Below are positions 32,889 through 42,212 of a stretch of 64,000 nucleotides of DNA, in pieces; position 1 is the stretch's first letter; each line of letters opens with the position of its first letter. The notes under the pieces are model-generated. The model had not been told where the DNA came from. It searched no databases and saw nothing but the letters and a program-made list of their open reading frames with translations. The position numbers and the translations under genes were made by a program. Source of the DNA: Fibrobacter sp. UWH4. GTDB taxonomy: Bacteria > Fibrobacterota > Fibrobacteria > Fibrobacterales > Fibrobacteraceae. The stretch is taken from NCBI RefSeq assembly GCF_900142475.1, contig NZ_FRAY01000005.1, positions 186,001 to 250,000 on the forward strand, in the 5' to 3' direction.

Positions 32889-33892
32889 AGCGCAAGCGGC
32901 ATCCAGGGCTTGACTTCGTTGACGGAAACGAGCTTGCCCTGCAATTTGCGACGGATGGCTGCGGCCGCAATCATCGCACCGTTGTCGGTACTCAGGCTGC
33001 GTTCCGGGATGCAGAACATAATGCCGTGCTTGTCGCAATAGTCCTGCAGGCGCGTGCGTAACCAGGCATTCGCACTCACGCCGCCACCGACCACAAGCGT
33101 CTTCATCTTGGTCTTCTTGAGGGCGGCAATCGTCTTGGTTACGAGACTGTCGACAATGGCATCTTCAAGGGAGGCGCAGATGTCGCCGAGGTTCTTCTGG
33201 ATAAATTCCGGGTCGTGAGTCTCCGTGTAGCGGAGAACGGCCGTCTTCAAACCGCTGAAAGAAAACTCGCAGTTGTCGTGAACATGGAGTGCCCGCGGAA
33301 AGTCGACGAACTTGCGGTTGCCGTCTTTTCCGAGGCGACTGATGGTGGCTCCGGCGGGGTACTTGAGCCCGAGCAGCTTGCCGCACTTGTCGAAAGCTTC
33401 GCCGGCGGCGTCATCGCGGGTGCGTCCGATGCTGGTGTACTTGAAACCGGGTTCTTCGAGAACCAGTTCCGTGTGTCCGCCCGAAACGGTGAGCGTTAGA
33501 AACGGCGGCTCGATTTCGGGGTGCGTGAGCCACGCGGCGGCAAGGTGACCTTCCAGGTGGTTCATACCATAAGCCGGAATCTGCAGGTCGCGGGCAAGAC
33601 CCTTTGCAAAGCTTGCTCCCACGAGCAGCGGCCCCATAAGGCCGGGTCCCGTGGTGTAGGCGATGGCGTCGATGTCCTTGAGTTCGATTCCCGCTTCCTT
33701 GACGGCGGCTTCTGCAATCGGGGAAATTTTTTGTAGGTGCGCTCTTGCTGCAATTTCGGGAACGACGCCTCCGTATAGGGCGTGCTCGTCGATTTGGCTG
33801 TAGAGCGGGTTAGAAAGAACTTTTACGGGATCGTCTTGCAGAACGGCGCAAGCGGTTTCGTCGCAGCTGGATTCAATTCCGAGCCAGATCAT
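32885..33892 (-). CDS. tsaD: tRNA N6-adenosine threonylcarbamoyltransferase TsaD
   Basis: 335 residues, the normal length. GIESSCDETACAVL opens the ASKHA fold, the metal ligands His112 and His116 lie in MNHLEGH, and SGGHTELVL and VGGGVSANAWLR are the other family marks. With TsaB, TsaC and TsaE it transfers the threonylcarbamoyl group to A37 of ANN-decoding tRNAs. Its ATG overlaps the stop of the upstream ybbR gene (33889-33892), so the two are coupled. Its end overlaps the convergent patatin gene by 4 bp. Confidence 0.97.
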   Translation of the reverse strand: MIWLGIESSCDETACAVLQDDPVKVLSNPLYSQIDEHALYGGVVPEIAARAHLQKISPIAEAAVKEAGIELKDIDAIAYTTGPGLMGPLLVGASFAKGLARDLQIPAYGMNHLEGHLAAAWLTHPEIEPPFLTLTVSGGHTELVLEEPGFKYTSIGRTRDDAAGEAFDKCGKLLGLKYPAGATISRLGKDGNRKFVDFPRALHVHDNCEFSFSGLKTAVLRYTETHDPEFIQKNLGDICASLEDAIVDSLVTKTIAALKKTKMKTLVVGGGVSANAWLRTRLQDYCDKHGIMFCIPERSLSTDNGAMIAAAAIRRKLQGKLVSVNEVKPWMPLAL

Positions 33893-34896
33893 GGTGCAAC
33901 CTCGTCGGTGGAACCTGTAGAATCTACGGGAGTGGCTTCTTTCTTGACCAGGGTCACCTTTTCGGGCTTGAGCTGGATTGCCTTGATGGCCATTTCACGG
34001 TTAATGTGCGCCGGAAGAGATAGCTTTACCGTAGGAGAAAGACTGTCGGCGTCCTCGATGGCGAAACGGTTGAATTCCATGACGAGTTCAATGTTGCCGG
34101 CCGAAATGGAATCTAGAGCCTGGTCGCCGCCCGTGATTTCAACAGACAGCTTGTTGGGCTTGAGCGAATAGGTCTCCTTGTCGAAAAATCCGATCAGGTT
34201 GACGGGAATGTCCTTGTAGGTCTTGCTTGCCATCTTCTGGATATCGATGGATATTTTCACGAGCGAATCGTTCGGATTGACAAAGGCGGGAAGCGTCCCG
34301 AAGTCGAGCGGTACGGTGAATTCTTGGCTTGCGCGGAGGGTGTCGAAAAAGGCGGAGTCCGTGGGAATGTCGATGATTCGCGTGAGGGCGTTTCTTGCAC
34401 CGGATACAAGAAGTTCTTCGGGAGAGATTCTGGGCTCGTCGGCGATCAGGTAACCTTGCGCGGCGTTGAACGTGGCGACAGACTTGATGGGAACGTTACG
34501 CGTAATGCGGGTGTCTATGTCGATGTCCACGAACAGGAGCTGGTTTTCGGGTTCGACAAAACGGATGTCGGGGAACCCTGCGGCGATAAAGTTCTTTCCG
34601 TCCAGGTGGATACGGGTTGCACCGAGGTCCGCCTGCTGCAAGTCGATGACCATGGCGATAGAATTCTGCTTGGGGTCGCGGATGATCTGTTGCAAGCGGA
34701 TCAGGTCCCACGACTTTCCCTCGACGGTGATGTGGAGCGTGTGGGGTGGCTTGGAGGCGATGGCCATCGTTTCGGGGAGCTTCACGAAGTTCAAGGGGAC
34801 TTCCACCGATAGCTGGAAATCCTTCTGCGATATGACCAAGAACCAAAGCGCGATACCGAAGATCAGTGCTGTTATCTTTATTACGATGTTTCCCAT
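33889..34896 (-). CDS. YbbR/CdaR-like protein
   Basis: 335 residues: one N-terminal membrane anchor (IVIKITALIFGIALWFLVIS) and several YbbR repeats in the extracytoplasmic part (VPLNFVKLP, VPIKSVATFNAAQGYLIADE, ISPEELLVSGA, IPVNLIGFFDKETYSLKPNK). In Firmicutes CdaR regulates the diadenylate cyclase CdaA; in other phyla the role of YbbR proteins is unknown, and no cdaA is adjacent here. It shares a 46-bp divergent intergenic region with ftsX and is coupled to tsaD. Confidence 0.85.
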   Translation of the reverse strand: MGNIVIKITALIFGIALWFLVISQKDFQLSVEVPLNFVKLPETMAIASKPPHTLHITVEGKSWDLIRLQQIIRDPKQNSIAMVIDLQQADLGATRIHLDGKNFIAAGFPDIRFVEPENQLLFVDIDIDTRITRNVPIKSVATFNAAQGYLIADEPRISPEELLVSGARNALTRIIDIPTDSAFFDTLRASQEFTVPLDFGTLPAFVNPNDSLVKISIDIQKMASKTYKDIPVNLIGFFDKETYSLKPNKLSVEITGGDQALDSISAGNIELVMEFNRFAIEDADSLSPTVKLSLPAHINREMAIKAIQLKPEKVTLVKKEATPVDSTGSTDEVAP

Positions 34897-34942
34897 TGTT
34901 GCCCTATAAAGAACCCTCTAAAATTTAGTTATAATTCACCTC

Positions 34943-35830
34943 GTGTTCGGACAACTCGGTTATTTAGTATCGGAAACTTTCCGCGGAATGAGGCAACACC
35001 GCACGGTGATCCTTCCCTCGTTTGCGACCATTTTCCTTTGTTCCCTATTGTTGACGGCCTCTTTCGTGATATTCGGGGGTGTCGTCCGTGTTCTTTCCAT
35101 GGAAAAGAACCTCTATGCGGTGGAGGCTTTTTTGCCGGAATCGTTGGATGCCGATTCGCTTCGCGTTATTCAGGACCGCCTGGAACATACCAAGCACGTG
35201 GATTCGGTGGTCTTTGTCAGCGCTGATTCCGCACTGGCGGATTTCCGCAGGCATTTCTCGGGAGAGATGCTTGACCTTGTAGAAGGCAACCCCATTCCGC
35301 CCTTTTTCAGGGTGACCCTGGATGAAAACAGCAAGGATCCTGCGACCTTGGCCGAGCTGAGAAACGCTCTTGCCCGAGAGGATTACTTTGAAGAGGTGCA
35401 GGCCCCGGTCGAATGGGTTGAAAAGATTGCCGCCTGGAAATTCCGTATGGTTTTCTGGCCGATATGCATCAGCGTACTTCTGCTGTTTATCCTTTCGCTC
35501 ATTATCTGCAATTCGGTACGCCTTTCCCTGTTCTCCAGGAGATTGTTGGTCGAGAACATGAAGTATGCGGGCGGAAGTCATTTCTTTATTGAGTTTCCGT
35601 TTGTGATGCAGGGCGTTGTCCAGGGAGTCGTTGGCTCCGGACTTGCTGTGTTGCTTGTGGCGACCGTGGTCCGTTCGGTGGCGGACGCATTCCCGATTGT
35701 GGCGGCGAATCTGGCGGGGTTCGGCCTTGCGCTTGCCGTCGTTGTTTTGTTGGTGACCGTGTTGTCGGGGTATTTCAGTTTCCGTACCGTGCGCGGTTTC
35801 CTTTCGGTCAAGCGTGGCGAACAGGAATAA
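34943..35830 (+). CDS. ftsX: Cell division protein FtsX
   Basis: 295 residues with four transmembrane segments and the FtsX extracellular domain (VVFVSADSALADFRRHFSGE, IPPFFRVTLDENS). FtsX with FtsE activates periplasmic amidase regulators at the division site. No ftsE lies next to it; it must be elsewhere. The start is GTG at 34943, with no ribosome binding site and a TATAAT at 34930-34935 only 7 nt upstream, so the mRNA could be leaderless. The next gene encodes an EnvC-like protein, the classical FtsX partner, 1 bp downstream. Confidence 0.92.
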   Translation: MFGQLGYLVSETFRGMRQHRTVILPSFATIFLCSLLLTASFVIFGGVVRVLSMEKNLYAVEAFLPESLDADSLRVIQDRLEHTKHVDSVVFVSADSALADFRRHFSGEMLDLVEGNPIPPFFRVTLDENSKDPATLAELRNALAREDYFEEVQAPVEWVEKIAAWKFRMVFWPICISVLLLFILSLIICNSVRLSLFSRRLLVENMKYAGGSHFFIEFPFVMQGVVQGVVGSGLAVLLVATVVRSVADAFPIVAANLAGFGLALAVVVLLVTVLSGYFSFRTVRGFLSVKRGEQE

Positions 35831-35831
35831 C

Positions 35832-37205
35832 ATGCGCCTCCTTTTCTTGATAGTTTGTCTTGTGCTAGGTTTCGGATTTTCGGATTCCTATGCCAAGGCT
35901 CCTGCGAAATCTGGCAAGTCGTCGAAACCAGCGGCATCTGCCAAGGCTGCGCCCAAGGCGGCGAAGTCTTCGTCCAAGTCCAAGACCTCTGCGGTGACCA
36001 AGAAGACCGATGCGCAGATCAGTGAGCAGAAAAATGCGCTCAAGAAACTGGAATCGGACCTAGCGAAAAAACGTCAGGAGCTGGCGCTCCTGGAAACGGA
36101 AGAAAAGGGCGTCCTGAACACGATCTCGGTGCTGGACCAGAACCTGAACCAGACGCGAACTTACATCTCGGAACTTTCCAGGAGCGAGGGGATGCTGGAA
36201 CGGGCGATTGTCCAACTTTCGGCCGATATCGATTCTCTGGACCGGAAAATCGAGGTGCGCAAGGCTGCCATGAAAAAGCGTATCCGCAATTTGTACGTAG
36301 TCGGACGCAGCAGCGAGGCCCGTGTCCTGTACAGTCTACTCACGCAGGAGGGCAATCCCGACCGTCAGGTTTACTGGGTTCATCATATTTTGAACCAGGA
36401 CCGTCAGGAAATAGAAATGCTGCAGCAACTGGTGCAGGAACGCGACGAAAAGAAACAGCTGGAAAGTTCGCACCTTTCAGATTTAAAACTGTTGCGCACC
36501 AAGAAGGCGGCAGAAGAAAAGGGACTTGTTTCGCAGATGAGCGGCCAGGAAAAGATGCTCATGAGCTTGAAGCACGACCAGAACATGCAGCGCCGCGCAC
36601 TCAAGGAATTCGAACAGAACCAGAAAACGATGCTTGCGCTTATCAAGAAGTTAGAAGAACGCCGCAAGAAGGAAATCGAACAGGCGAAGAAGGAAGAGGC
36701 CGCCCGTAAGGCTCGCGAAAAGGCGGAAAAATCGAAGAAGGGCAAGAAGAAGGATTCCAAGGCGCCGTCGAAGACGGTCGAAAAACCGAAAGTCGTTGTG
36801 GCGGAATCGGTCAAGGGGCCGAAGTGCATGCCGCTGAAGGGCGAAATCATCAGCAATTACGGCTTGCAGGAACACCCGGTGCTGCACATCATGACGCGTA
36901 ACCTGGGTGTCGAAATTCGCGGAAAGCGTGGCGACGCCGTGAGGTCTGCCGCGGCAGGAACGGTGGTGATGGTCTCCGAAATTGACGGTCGAGGTCCCTC
37001 GGTCATTATTGAGCATGCGGGTGGAACCTATTCGGTATACGGTCACCTGAAGTCTATCCGCGTGCAAGAGGGAAAAGAGGTGCGAAATTGCGAAGAAATT
37101 GGCGAAGTGGGTGATGTCGCTTCGCTAAATGGAATTAAATTGTATTTCCAAGTGAGCGAGGGTACACAGACCGTGGATCCCTTGCAGTGGTTGAAGACGA
37201 AATGA
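35832..37205 (+). CDS. envC: EnvC-like murein hydrolase activator with degenerate LytM domain
   Basis: 457 residues. A signal peptide (MRLLFLIVCLVLGFGFSDSY) is followed by a Lys/Ser/Ala-rich stretch, a long coiled coil (about 60-300) and a C-terminal M23/LytM domain. The metal ligands of active M23 peptidases are lost: RNLGVEI stands where HxGxDI is usual and KLYFQVS where HLHFE is usual. E. coli EnvC is likewise an inactive LytM activator of amidases, driven by FtsEX. Position directly after ftsX supports the same role. The start ATG 35832 follows AGGAATAAC. Its stop overlaps the start of the holB-like gene. Confidence 0.88.
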   Translation: MRLLFLIVCLVLGFGFSDSYAKAPAKSGKSSKPAASAKAAPKAAKSSSKSKTSAVTKKTDAQISEQKNALKKLESDLAKKRQELALLETEEKGVLNTISVLDQNLNQTRTYISELSRSEGMLERAIVQLSADIDSLDRKIEVRKAAMKKRIRNLYVVGRSSEARVLYSLLTQEGNPDRQVYWVHHILNQDRQEIEMLQQLVQERDEKKQLESSHLSDLKLLRTKKAAEEKGLVSQMSGQEKMLMSLKHDQNMQRRALKEFEQNQKTMLALIKKLEERRKKEIEQAKKEEAARKAREKAEKSKKGKKKDSKAPSKTVEKPKVVVAESVKGPKCMPLKGEIISNYGLQEHPVLHIMTRNLGVEIRGKRGDAVRSAAAGTVVMVSEIDGRGPSVIIEHAGGTYSVYGHLKSIRVQEGKEVRNCEEIGEVGDVASLNGIKLYFQVSEGTQTVDPLQWLKTK

Positions 37206-38326
37206 TCGAATATTCTTTACAAGGTCCCGTATCGCAGGAACGTGTCCGCATCCGCGTGATGTCGGCGCTCCGTGAAAACCGATTCCCTCAGGCGGTCCTG
37301 ATTGATGGCCCTGCCGGAATTGGCAAGAAAGCTCTTGCCATGGAAATTGTAAAGGCTCTCCAGTGTACAGACGAAAATATGCGCCCGTGCGGGCACTGCT
37401 TCGGTTGCAAGATGGCAAGCGACAGCGGTGCGACCGGAAACTGGGTTATCCCGCTGGAGGCCGCCGAGGCCCACGCCCGCAGTTCAGACGACGTGTCTGC
37501 CGGGAGCAAGGCGAAGACGGTTGAAGATTTCAAGAAAGGCTACATCGAGGAAATCCAGAAGAACCCTTACCGGGTCGATGTCTTTTCGGCGGGGGCGTTC
37601 ATTTCGGTGGACTTGATGCGCCTGATGACGTCGGGCTTTGCGTTGAAGGGCGATCGCGTGCGCACGGTGATTGTCGCCGAGGCGGACCGGATGAACGAGG
37701 CTGCCGCTAACGCGTTCCTGAAGACTTTGGAAGAAGTTCCCCCCGATACCTACTTCATTCTCACGACTTCTTCGCGCGAAAAAATGCTGCAGACGATCCG
37801 TTCACGCTGTCTGGCCTTGCACCTGTTGCCGCTGACGGATAGCGAAGTCCGTAACGAAGTGCTCCGTGTCGCAGGGGAGGATTTCGATGAAGATTCCCTG
37901 ACCGATGATGTCGTCGGCTTGGCGGTCGGTTCGCCGGGAAAGGCTTTGTATTACGCCGAACACGGAAAAAAGTGGTGTAGCCTCGCAGTTGATTTCCTGG
38001 TGAAGTCTCTTCTGACGGACTATGCGGATCTTTTCCTACAGCTGAAGGAAGTTGCGATAGATGACCCGTACGAGGCCAACCGTTTCTTGGAAGTTCTCTC
38101 GTTCCTGCTGGCGGACTTGTTGCGATTGAAGGCAGGAGCGCCCTTGCGTCTTCCGCAGACAACGGTTAGCGTCGGTATCGAAAAATTCCCGCGTGTCGAT
38201 GCGACTGCGCTTGAACTCTCTCTTGTGACGGTGCAAGAATCGATGTCCCGCATCGAGTCCCGCCGCATTTCCACGACGATGGGCCTGCAGGACCTGTCGC
38301 TCAAGATTTTCGAGGGCTACAAGTAA
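37202..38326 (+). CDS. holB: DNA polymerase III delta-prime subunit-like clamp loader ATPase
   Basis: 374 residues. Walker A DGPAGIGKKALAM, a Cys cluster (PCGHCFGCKM), the lid region FLKTLEEVPPDTYFILTTSS and the SRC motif QTIRSRC identify a DnaX/HolB-type AAA+ clamp loader subunit. It helps load the sliding clamp during replication. The spacing between Cys cluster and motif II is longer than in E. coli HolB (about 60 residues, EAHARSSDDVSAGSKAKTVE), a possible lineage insertion. The ATG overlaps the envC-like stop, and its stop overlaps the recJ start by 1 bp, so ftsX-envC-holB-recJ form one unit. Confidence 0.9.
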   Translation: MIEYSLQGPVSQERVRIRVMSALRENRFPQAVLIDGPAGIGKKALAMEIVKALQCTDENMRPCGHCFGCKMASDSGATGNWVIPLEAAEAHARSSDDVSAGSKAKTVEDFKKGYIEEIQKNPYRVDVFSAGAFISVDLMRLMTSGFALKGDRVRTVIVAEADRMNEAAANAFLKTLEEVPPDTYFILTTSSREKMLQTIRSRCLALHLLPLTDSEVRNEVLRVAGEDFDEDSLTDDVVGLAVGSPGKALYYAEHGKKWCSLAVDFLVKSLLTDYADLFLQLKEVAIDDPYEANRFLEVLSFLLADLLRLKAGAPLRLPQTTVSVGIEKFPRVDATALELSLVTVQESMSRIESRRISTTMGLQDLSLKIFEGYK

Positions 38327-40101
38327 TGATGCCCGCGGCAGAGGATTCGACGATGTGCAACGAAGAGCTCCTGGCGTCTTCGATGGCGCAGACCTTGCGC
38401 GTCCCTCATGCTGTTGCGCGATTCTTGGTTTCGCGAGGTGTTCGAACACTTACCGAAGCGCACCGGATGCTTTGTGGAAATGCCGGTGATGTTCATGACC
38501 CGTTCCTGATGAAGGGCATGAAAGAGGCTGTCGAGTGGCTTCTGGCTGTGCGTGAGCGGGGCGAAAAAGTATTCGTCTTTGGTGACTACGATCTGGACGG
38601 GATGACCGCTGTTACATTGATGACGCGGGCGTTAGCCGAACTGGGTATCGAGTCGGATTGGCGCCTCCCGAATCGCTTTGGTGACGGTTACGGCCTTTCT
38701 GTATCGGCGATTGAAGAAATGCATAGCGCTGGTGCGCGTAATGTCATCACGGTCGATACGGGTATCACGGCGAACGCAGAAATTGCCCTGGCCAAAAAGT
38801 TGGGCATGTCGGTGCTGGTCATTGACCACCATCAGCCCTCTGGCGAAGGTTTACCCGAATGCGATGTCCTGCTGGATCCGCATCAGGAAGGTGATACTTA
38901 TCCGAATCCGGAACTTTGCGGAGTCGGAGTTTCGTATAAATTCATTTGTGCTCTTTATTCTAGGCTCGGCATGCCTGAACCTAAGAAATTTCTTGACTTG
39001 GTGGCTTTAGGGACACTTGCCGATTTGGTTCAGATGACGCCGGAGAACCGCTGCTTTACCAAGGCCGGGCTTAAGTCGATTGAGGGGAGCTGCTGGCCTG
39101 GTTTGCAGGAAATGTACGGCGATCTCATGAAACGCCACGGAAGCGTGGGCGGAATCGATGTCATGTACAAGTTCGCCCCGCTCCTGAATGCCCCTGGCCG
39201 AATGGAACGCCCCGACCCTGCGCTGAAGTTGCTGCTGAGTCCGAATATGGCCGCTGCCAACGCGCTCATGGCGGAACTCAAGGAATGGAACAGCAAACGC
39301 AAGCAGAAAGAAGCCGAAATCACCGACATGGCGCTGGAACAGGTCAAGGCGAAGTATGGCGATAAGCTCCCGACCGTTCTCGTGGTGGCCGGAAACAACT
39401 GGCATGTGGGCGTTATAGGAATTGTCGCTGCAAAGCTTGCGCAGGAATACCATCGTCCGACGGCGGTGCTCTCGGTTACCGACGGCATGGCTCATGCGAG
39501 TGCGCGCGCAGTACCCGGTTTCAACTGGCATAAGGCTCTTTTTGAATCCAGGGATCTTTTTGACCGCTGGGGCGGTCATGCGAATGCGGCTGGTTTTTCT
39601 CTCCCGTCCGACAAGATTGACGAACTTCGTGAACGCCTGGAACAGTCCGCCAGAATGCAGAACTATACGGGCGCAGTCGAAGAATTGCCGGTGGGTGCCT
39701 ATCCGTACGATATCCGGATTTCGTTAAACGAACTGGTGGTCGAGGCGGAACAGTATATGTCTCCCGACGGCACGACGTGTCCCGGCGGCAAGAGGCTGAT
39801 TTCTATTCTGGATTTCTTCGACCTGCTGGAACCGTTTAGCGGAAATTTCCCGTACCCCACTTTCCGTGCGGACAACATCAAGGTGCATCGCCTGCGTGAA
39901 CTTCGTGGCGGGCATCTGCAGATGGACATTTCGCAGGCGGGAAGCCGCGTGTTCCCGGCGATTGCCTTTGGCCTCCGCAAGAGTAAGGCGCTGCTCCATG
40001 GCGACAAGCCGGTGTCTGTCATCTTTGAACCGACCTGGAACTATTTCAACGATCGGAAGTCCATGCAGCTTTGCATCAAGGCGATCGAACCGTGTGATTG
40101 A
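38326..40101 (+). CDS. recJ: Single-stranded-DNA exonuclease RecJ
   Basis: 591 residues, normal for RecJ. The DHH motifs are intact: FGDYDLDGMTA, VITVDTGITANAEI, VIDHHQPSGEGLP, and the DHHA1 end DRWGGHANAAGFSLP. It degrades single-stranded DNA 5' to 3' in recombination and mismatch repair. The ATG overlaps the holB stop (TAATG). It is followed after 9 bp by a small TonB-like gene. Confidence 0.96.
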   Translation: MMPAAEDSTMCNEELLASSMAQTLRVPHAVARFLVSRGVRTLTEAHRMLCGNAGDVHDPFLMKGMKEAVEWLLAVRERGEKVFVFGDYDLDGMTAVTLMTRALAELGIESDWRLPNRFGDGYGLSVSAIEEMHSAGARNVITVDTGITANAEIALAKKLGMSVLVIDHHQPSGEGLPECDVLLDPHQEGDTYPNPELCGVGVSYKFICALYSRLGMPEPKKFLDLVALGTLADLVQMTPENRCFTKAGLKSIEGSCWPGLQEMYGDLMKRHGSVGGIDVMYKFAPLLNAPGRMERPDPALKLLLSPNMAAANALMAELKEWNSKRKQKEAEITDMALEQVKAKYGDKLPTVLVVAGNNWHVGVIGIVAAKLAQEYHRPTAVLSVTDGMAHASARAVPGFNWHKALFESRDLFDRWGGHANAAGFSLPSDKIDELRERLEQSARMQNYTGAVEELPVGAYPYDIRISLNELVVEAEQYMSPDGTTCPGGKRLISILDFFDLLEPFSGNFPYPTFRADNIKVHRLRELRGGHLQMDISQAGSRVFPAIAFGLRKSKALLHGDKPVSVIFEPTWNYFNDRKSMQLCIKAIEPCD

Positions 40102-40110
40102 CGGTAATTT

Positions 40111-40638
40111 ATGCAGGTGCGCGATTTACCCATCTTTTTTCTGGTGTTGGTCTTTGCGGGCCTCTTGCTCGGCGTATACTACATAAAGCCCTATAAGCCG
40201 GTCGTTTCGATTGTTCCTGTCGCCGAAGAGGAGCCGCAGTGGCATGCGTTCACGGGACGCGTGGTGATGCCGTCGCTCGACGACATGTATGTGCTGGGCA
40301 ATTCCGCCGACCGCGATTTGCTGCAGTTCGAACGTTTCCTGCAGGGGCGTGCCGCGGGGCTGCACTTTGCTGCTGCGGATTATTTCAAGAAGCATAACTG
40401 CGTCGCGGCCCGTGGAGAAAACTCCCCGGACGTAGTGCTCGGAATAAAGCTGACTCTAGATTCTCTCGGAATTTTCGAACCGGAAATTCTTTTCAGTAAT
40501 ATCTCCGATGAAAATTTCAAAGGCCTGGTGCTTTCGCAAATCCAGACCTATTGGCGTTACCCGCGTAGCGAGCAGGGAAATTTAGAAGTTTGGGTTCCCG
40601 TCGTTTGGAAATCGTGCTACAGGCACAATTCCAATTAG
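40111..40638 (+). CDS. Membrane-anchored protein with TonB/AgmX-like C-terminal domain
   Basis: 175 residues: one N-terminal membrane anchor (IFFLVLVFAGLLLGVYYI), a short linker, and a C-terminal beta-alpha-beta domain (LGIFEPEILFSNISDENFKG, VLSQIQTYWRYP) that resembles the TonB/AgmX C-terminal fold. It may transmit force or bind an outer-membrane partner, but there is no ExbB/ExbD gene nearby and the family call is tentative. It follows recJ after 9 bp and overlaps the convergent gene by 4 bp. Confidence 0.6.
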   Translation: MQVRDLPIFFLVLVFAGLLLGVYYIKPYKPVVSIVPVAEEEPQWHAFTGRVVMPSLDDMYVLGNSADRDLLQFERFLQGRAAGLHFAAADYFKKHNCVAARGENSPDVVLGIKLTLDSLGIFEPEILFSNISDENFKGLVLSQIQTYWRYPRSEQGNLEVWVPVVWKSCYRHNSN

Positions 40639-41063
40639 TAGCCTTTTAAGATGGCGAGCAGCTGTTCGGTGCGCTTCTCGATCAGGATGAACGCTTCGAA
40701 CATACGGGCTTCGCGCCACTTGACCAGGTACTTGGCGCGCCATTCCTCGGCCACTTCTTCGGGATCTTCGTGGTGTGACTCGTTACGGTACCATTCTTCT
40801 TTCTTGATTTCCTTGATCATGTCGCCCATTTCGGCAGCAGGCTGCAAGGAACCCTTGCAGAGCAGGAGGGCGCGCAGGTTGTCAAGCAGGATTTCGTCGG
40901 TCGGGTTTTCGGAATCGTCGCGGGCGCAGTCCCAGATTTCGCCACGGTGGCGTTCCGTCCAGCCCATCAGGTGTTTCTCGGTCCTGGCGAGTTCACCCTT
41001 GGCGAGCTTTTCTTCGACGGCTTCGCGCGGGTAATAGATGCTGTTCGGGTAGAATTCAATCAT
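40635..41063 (-). CDS. Hypothetical protein, 142 residues
   Basis: A soluble, highly charged helical protein (MIEFYPNSIYYPREAVEEKL; KEEWYRNESHHEDPEEVAEE). I do not recognise the family. The start has GGAGCTCCTT upstream, and codon use matches the neighbouring core genes. It lies immediately downstream of the tRNA-Leu gene on the same strand (25 bp), so it may be cotranscribed with it. Confidence 0.6.
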   Translation of the reverse strand: MIEFYPNSIYYPREAVEEKLAKGELARTEKHLMGWTERHRGEIWDCARDDSENPTDEILLDNLRALLLCKGSLQPAAEMGDMIKEIKKEEWYRNESHHEDPEEVAEEWRAKYLVKWREARMFEAFILIEKRTEQLLAILKGY

Positions 41064-41088
41064 AAGGAGCTCCCTGGTTTGCCGTTAA

Positions 41089-41171
<83 letters not shown>

Positions 41172-41305
41172 TCGGGCGTGGCCTAAATATAGAAAAAAGT
41201 ATGCGGTGGGAGAATGCGCGAAAAGCAGTTTTTGTATTTCTTGCTGCAGCCACGGATGCCGGTGATGTTAAAAGCGGCTGGATTAGCGAATAGGTAACAG
41301 AAAAA

Positions 41306-41503
41306 GTCATTCTGGAGGAACGAATTTCTGACGGAATCCGGGGGAGATTAGAAAAGTGAAATGTGAAATTGATTAGAAACTAGTCCTTCTGGAGGAACGA
41401 ATTTCCGACGGAATCCGGTGGAGATTAGAACGGTGAAATGTGGAATTAAGTAGAAACTTGTCATTCTGGAACGACCGTAGGGAGTGACGGAATCCAGTGA
41501 ATT
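41306..41503. repeat. 77-bp tandem repeat, two and a half copies
   Basis: Copies begin at 41306, 41383 and 41460, each opening with GTCATTCTGG or GTCCTTCTGG. The first two are 77 bp long and differ at about ten positions; the third shares the start and the GACGGAATCC core and then diverges. This is the main content of the 347-bp gap between the tRNA and the next gene; no gene is seen in it. Confidence 0.85.
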
Positions 41504-41518
41504 TCTAAATTACAGTTT

Positions 41519-42043
41519 ATGAAACACTTAGTTTTTTTCGTTGCCTTGCTCCTTGCCACGCCTCTTTTCGCCTACGATGGCGATATGGATACCTACCACG
41601 AATTCAAGGAAGATCTTTCGCTGGCCCGCGACGGTTATATCGCGTGCCTGAACATGGCCATGGAATCGGCCAACGAAAGCACTGAAGGTTCGCTGGAGGG
41701 GTGGTTCGAACTCCGCAGTAAGGGGGGCGCCCGCTCCTGGATGCAGCTCGATTTCGAGGCTCCGGATCTCAAGTTCCTCAAGATGGAAGAAATTCCCTAC
41801 GGGTTCAAACTCAAGGGCTTACACGGCGCCTACAAAATCGATGTAGAAATCCGCGTGGTCACCCGCGACACCGACATTTTCTACGATGTCAAGTACAACA
41901 AGGCAAGCAACGCTGCCGGCAAGGAAATCTTCGGCGAAGTCTTCCGCAACGACCGCGTCGTGTTCTACGACGAAAGTTCCCCGTGCAAGCGCAAGGCCGT
42001 CACCTGTATCAACGAATACTCCCGCGGCACTATGGGGAAATAG
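41519..42043 (+). CDS. Secreted hypothetical protein, 174 residues
   Basis: An N-terminal signal peptide (MKHLVFFVALLLATPLFA) precedes a mature part of about 155 residues with mixed strands (GWFELRSKGGARSWMQLDFE, IDVEIRVVTRDTDIFYDVKY) and two late cysteines (PCKRKAVTC) that may form a disulfide. No family recognised. There is no evident ribosome binding site. It is a single-gene unit in a repeat-rich gap. Confidence 0.65.
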   Translation: MKHLVFFVALLLATPLFAYDGDMDTYHEFKEDLSLARDGYIACLNMAMESANESTEGSLEGWFELRSKGGARSWMQLDFEAPDLKFLKMEEIPYGFKLKGLHGAYKIDVEIRVVTRDTDIFYDVKYNKASNAAGKEIFGEVFRNDRVVFYDESSPCKRKAVTCINEYSRGTMGK

Positions 42044-42212
42044 TGAAGGGGAAAGTCTTCCCCTGACTTTAGCCATGGCTCTGCCTAAGCCGCACGCTCA
42101 CATGGCCTTGGCCTTTGGCCAACGAATGTTCGCTTAGCGGTTAGGCTATCGCCATGTCTGCCGTTACCCTTTCGCCTAGGGGCTTTGCCCCTAAAACCCT
42201 GAAATCAAATCG

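Noticed and set aside
42056-42200. A structured RNA or riboswitch downstream of the secreted protein gene
   Set aside because: The sequence has short inverted pieces (AGGGGCTTTGCCCC) but looks like dispersed intergenic repeat; no riboswitch class could be matched.
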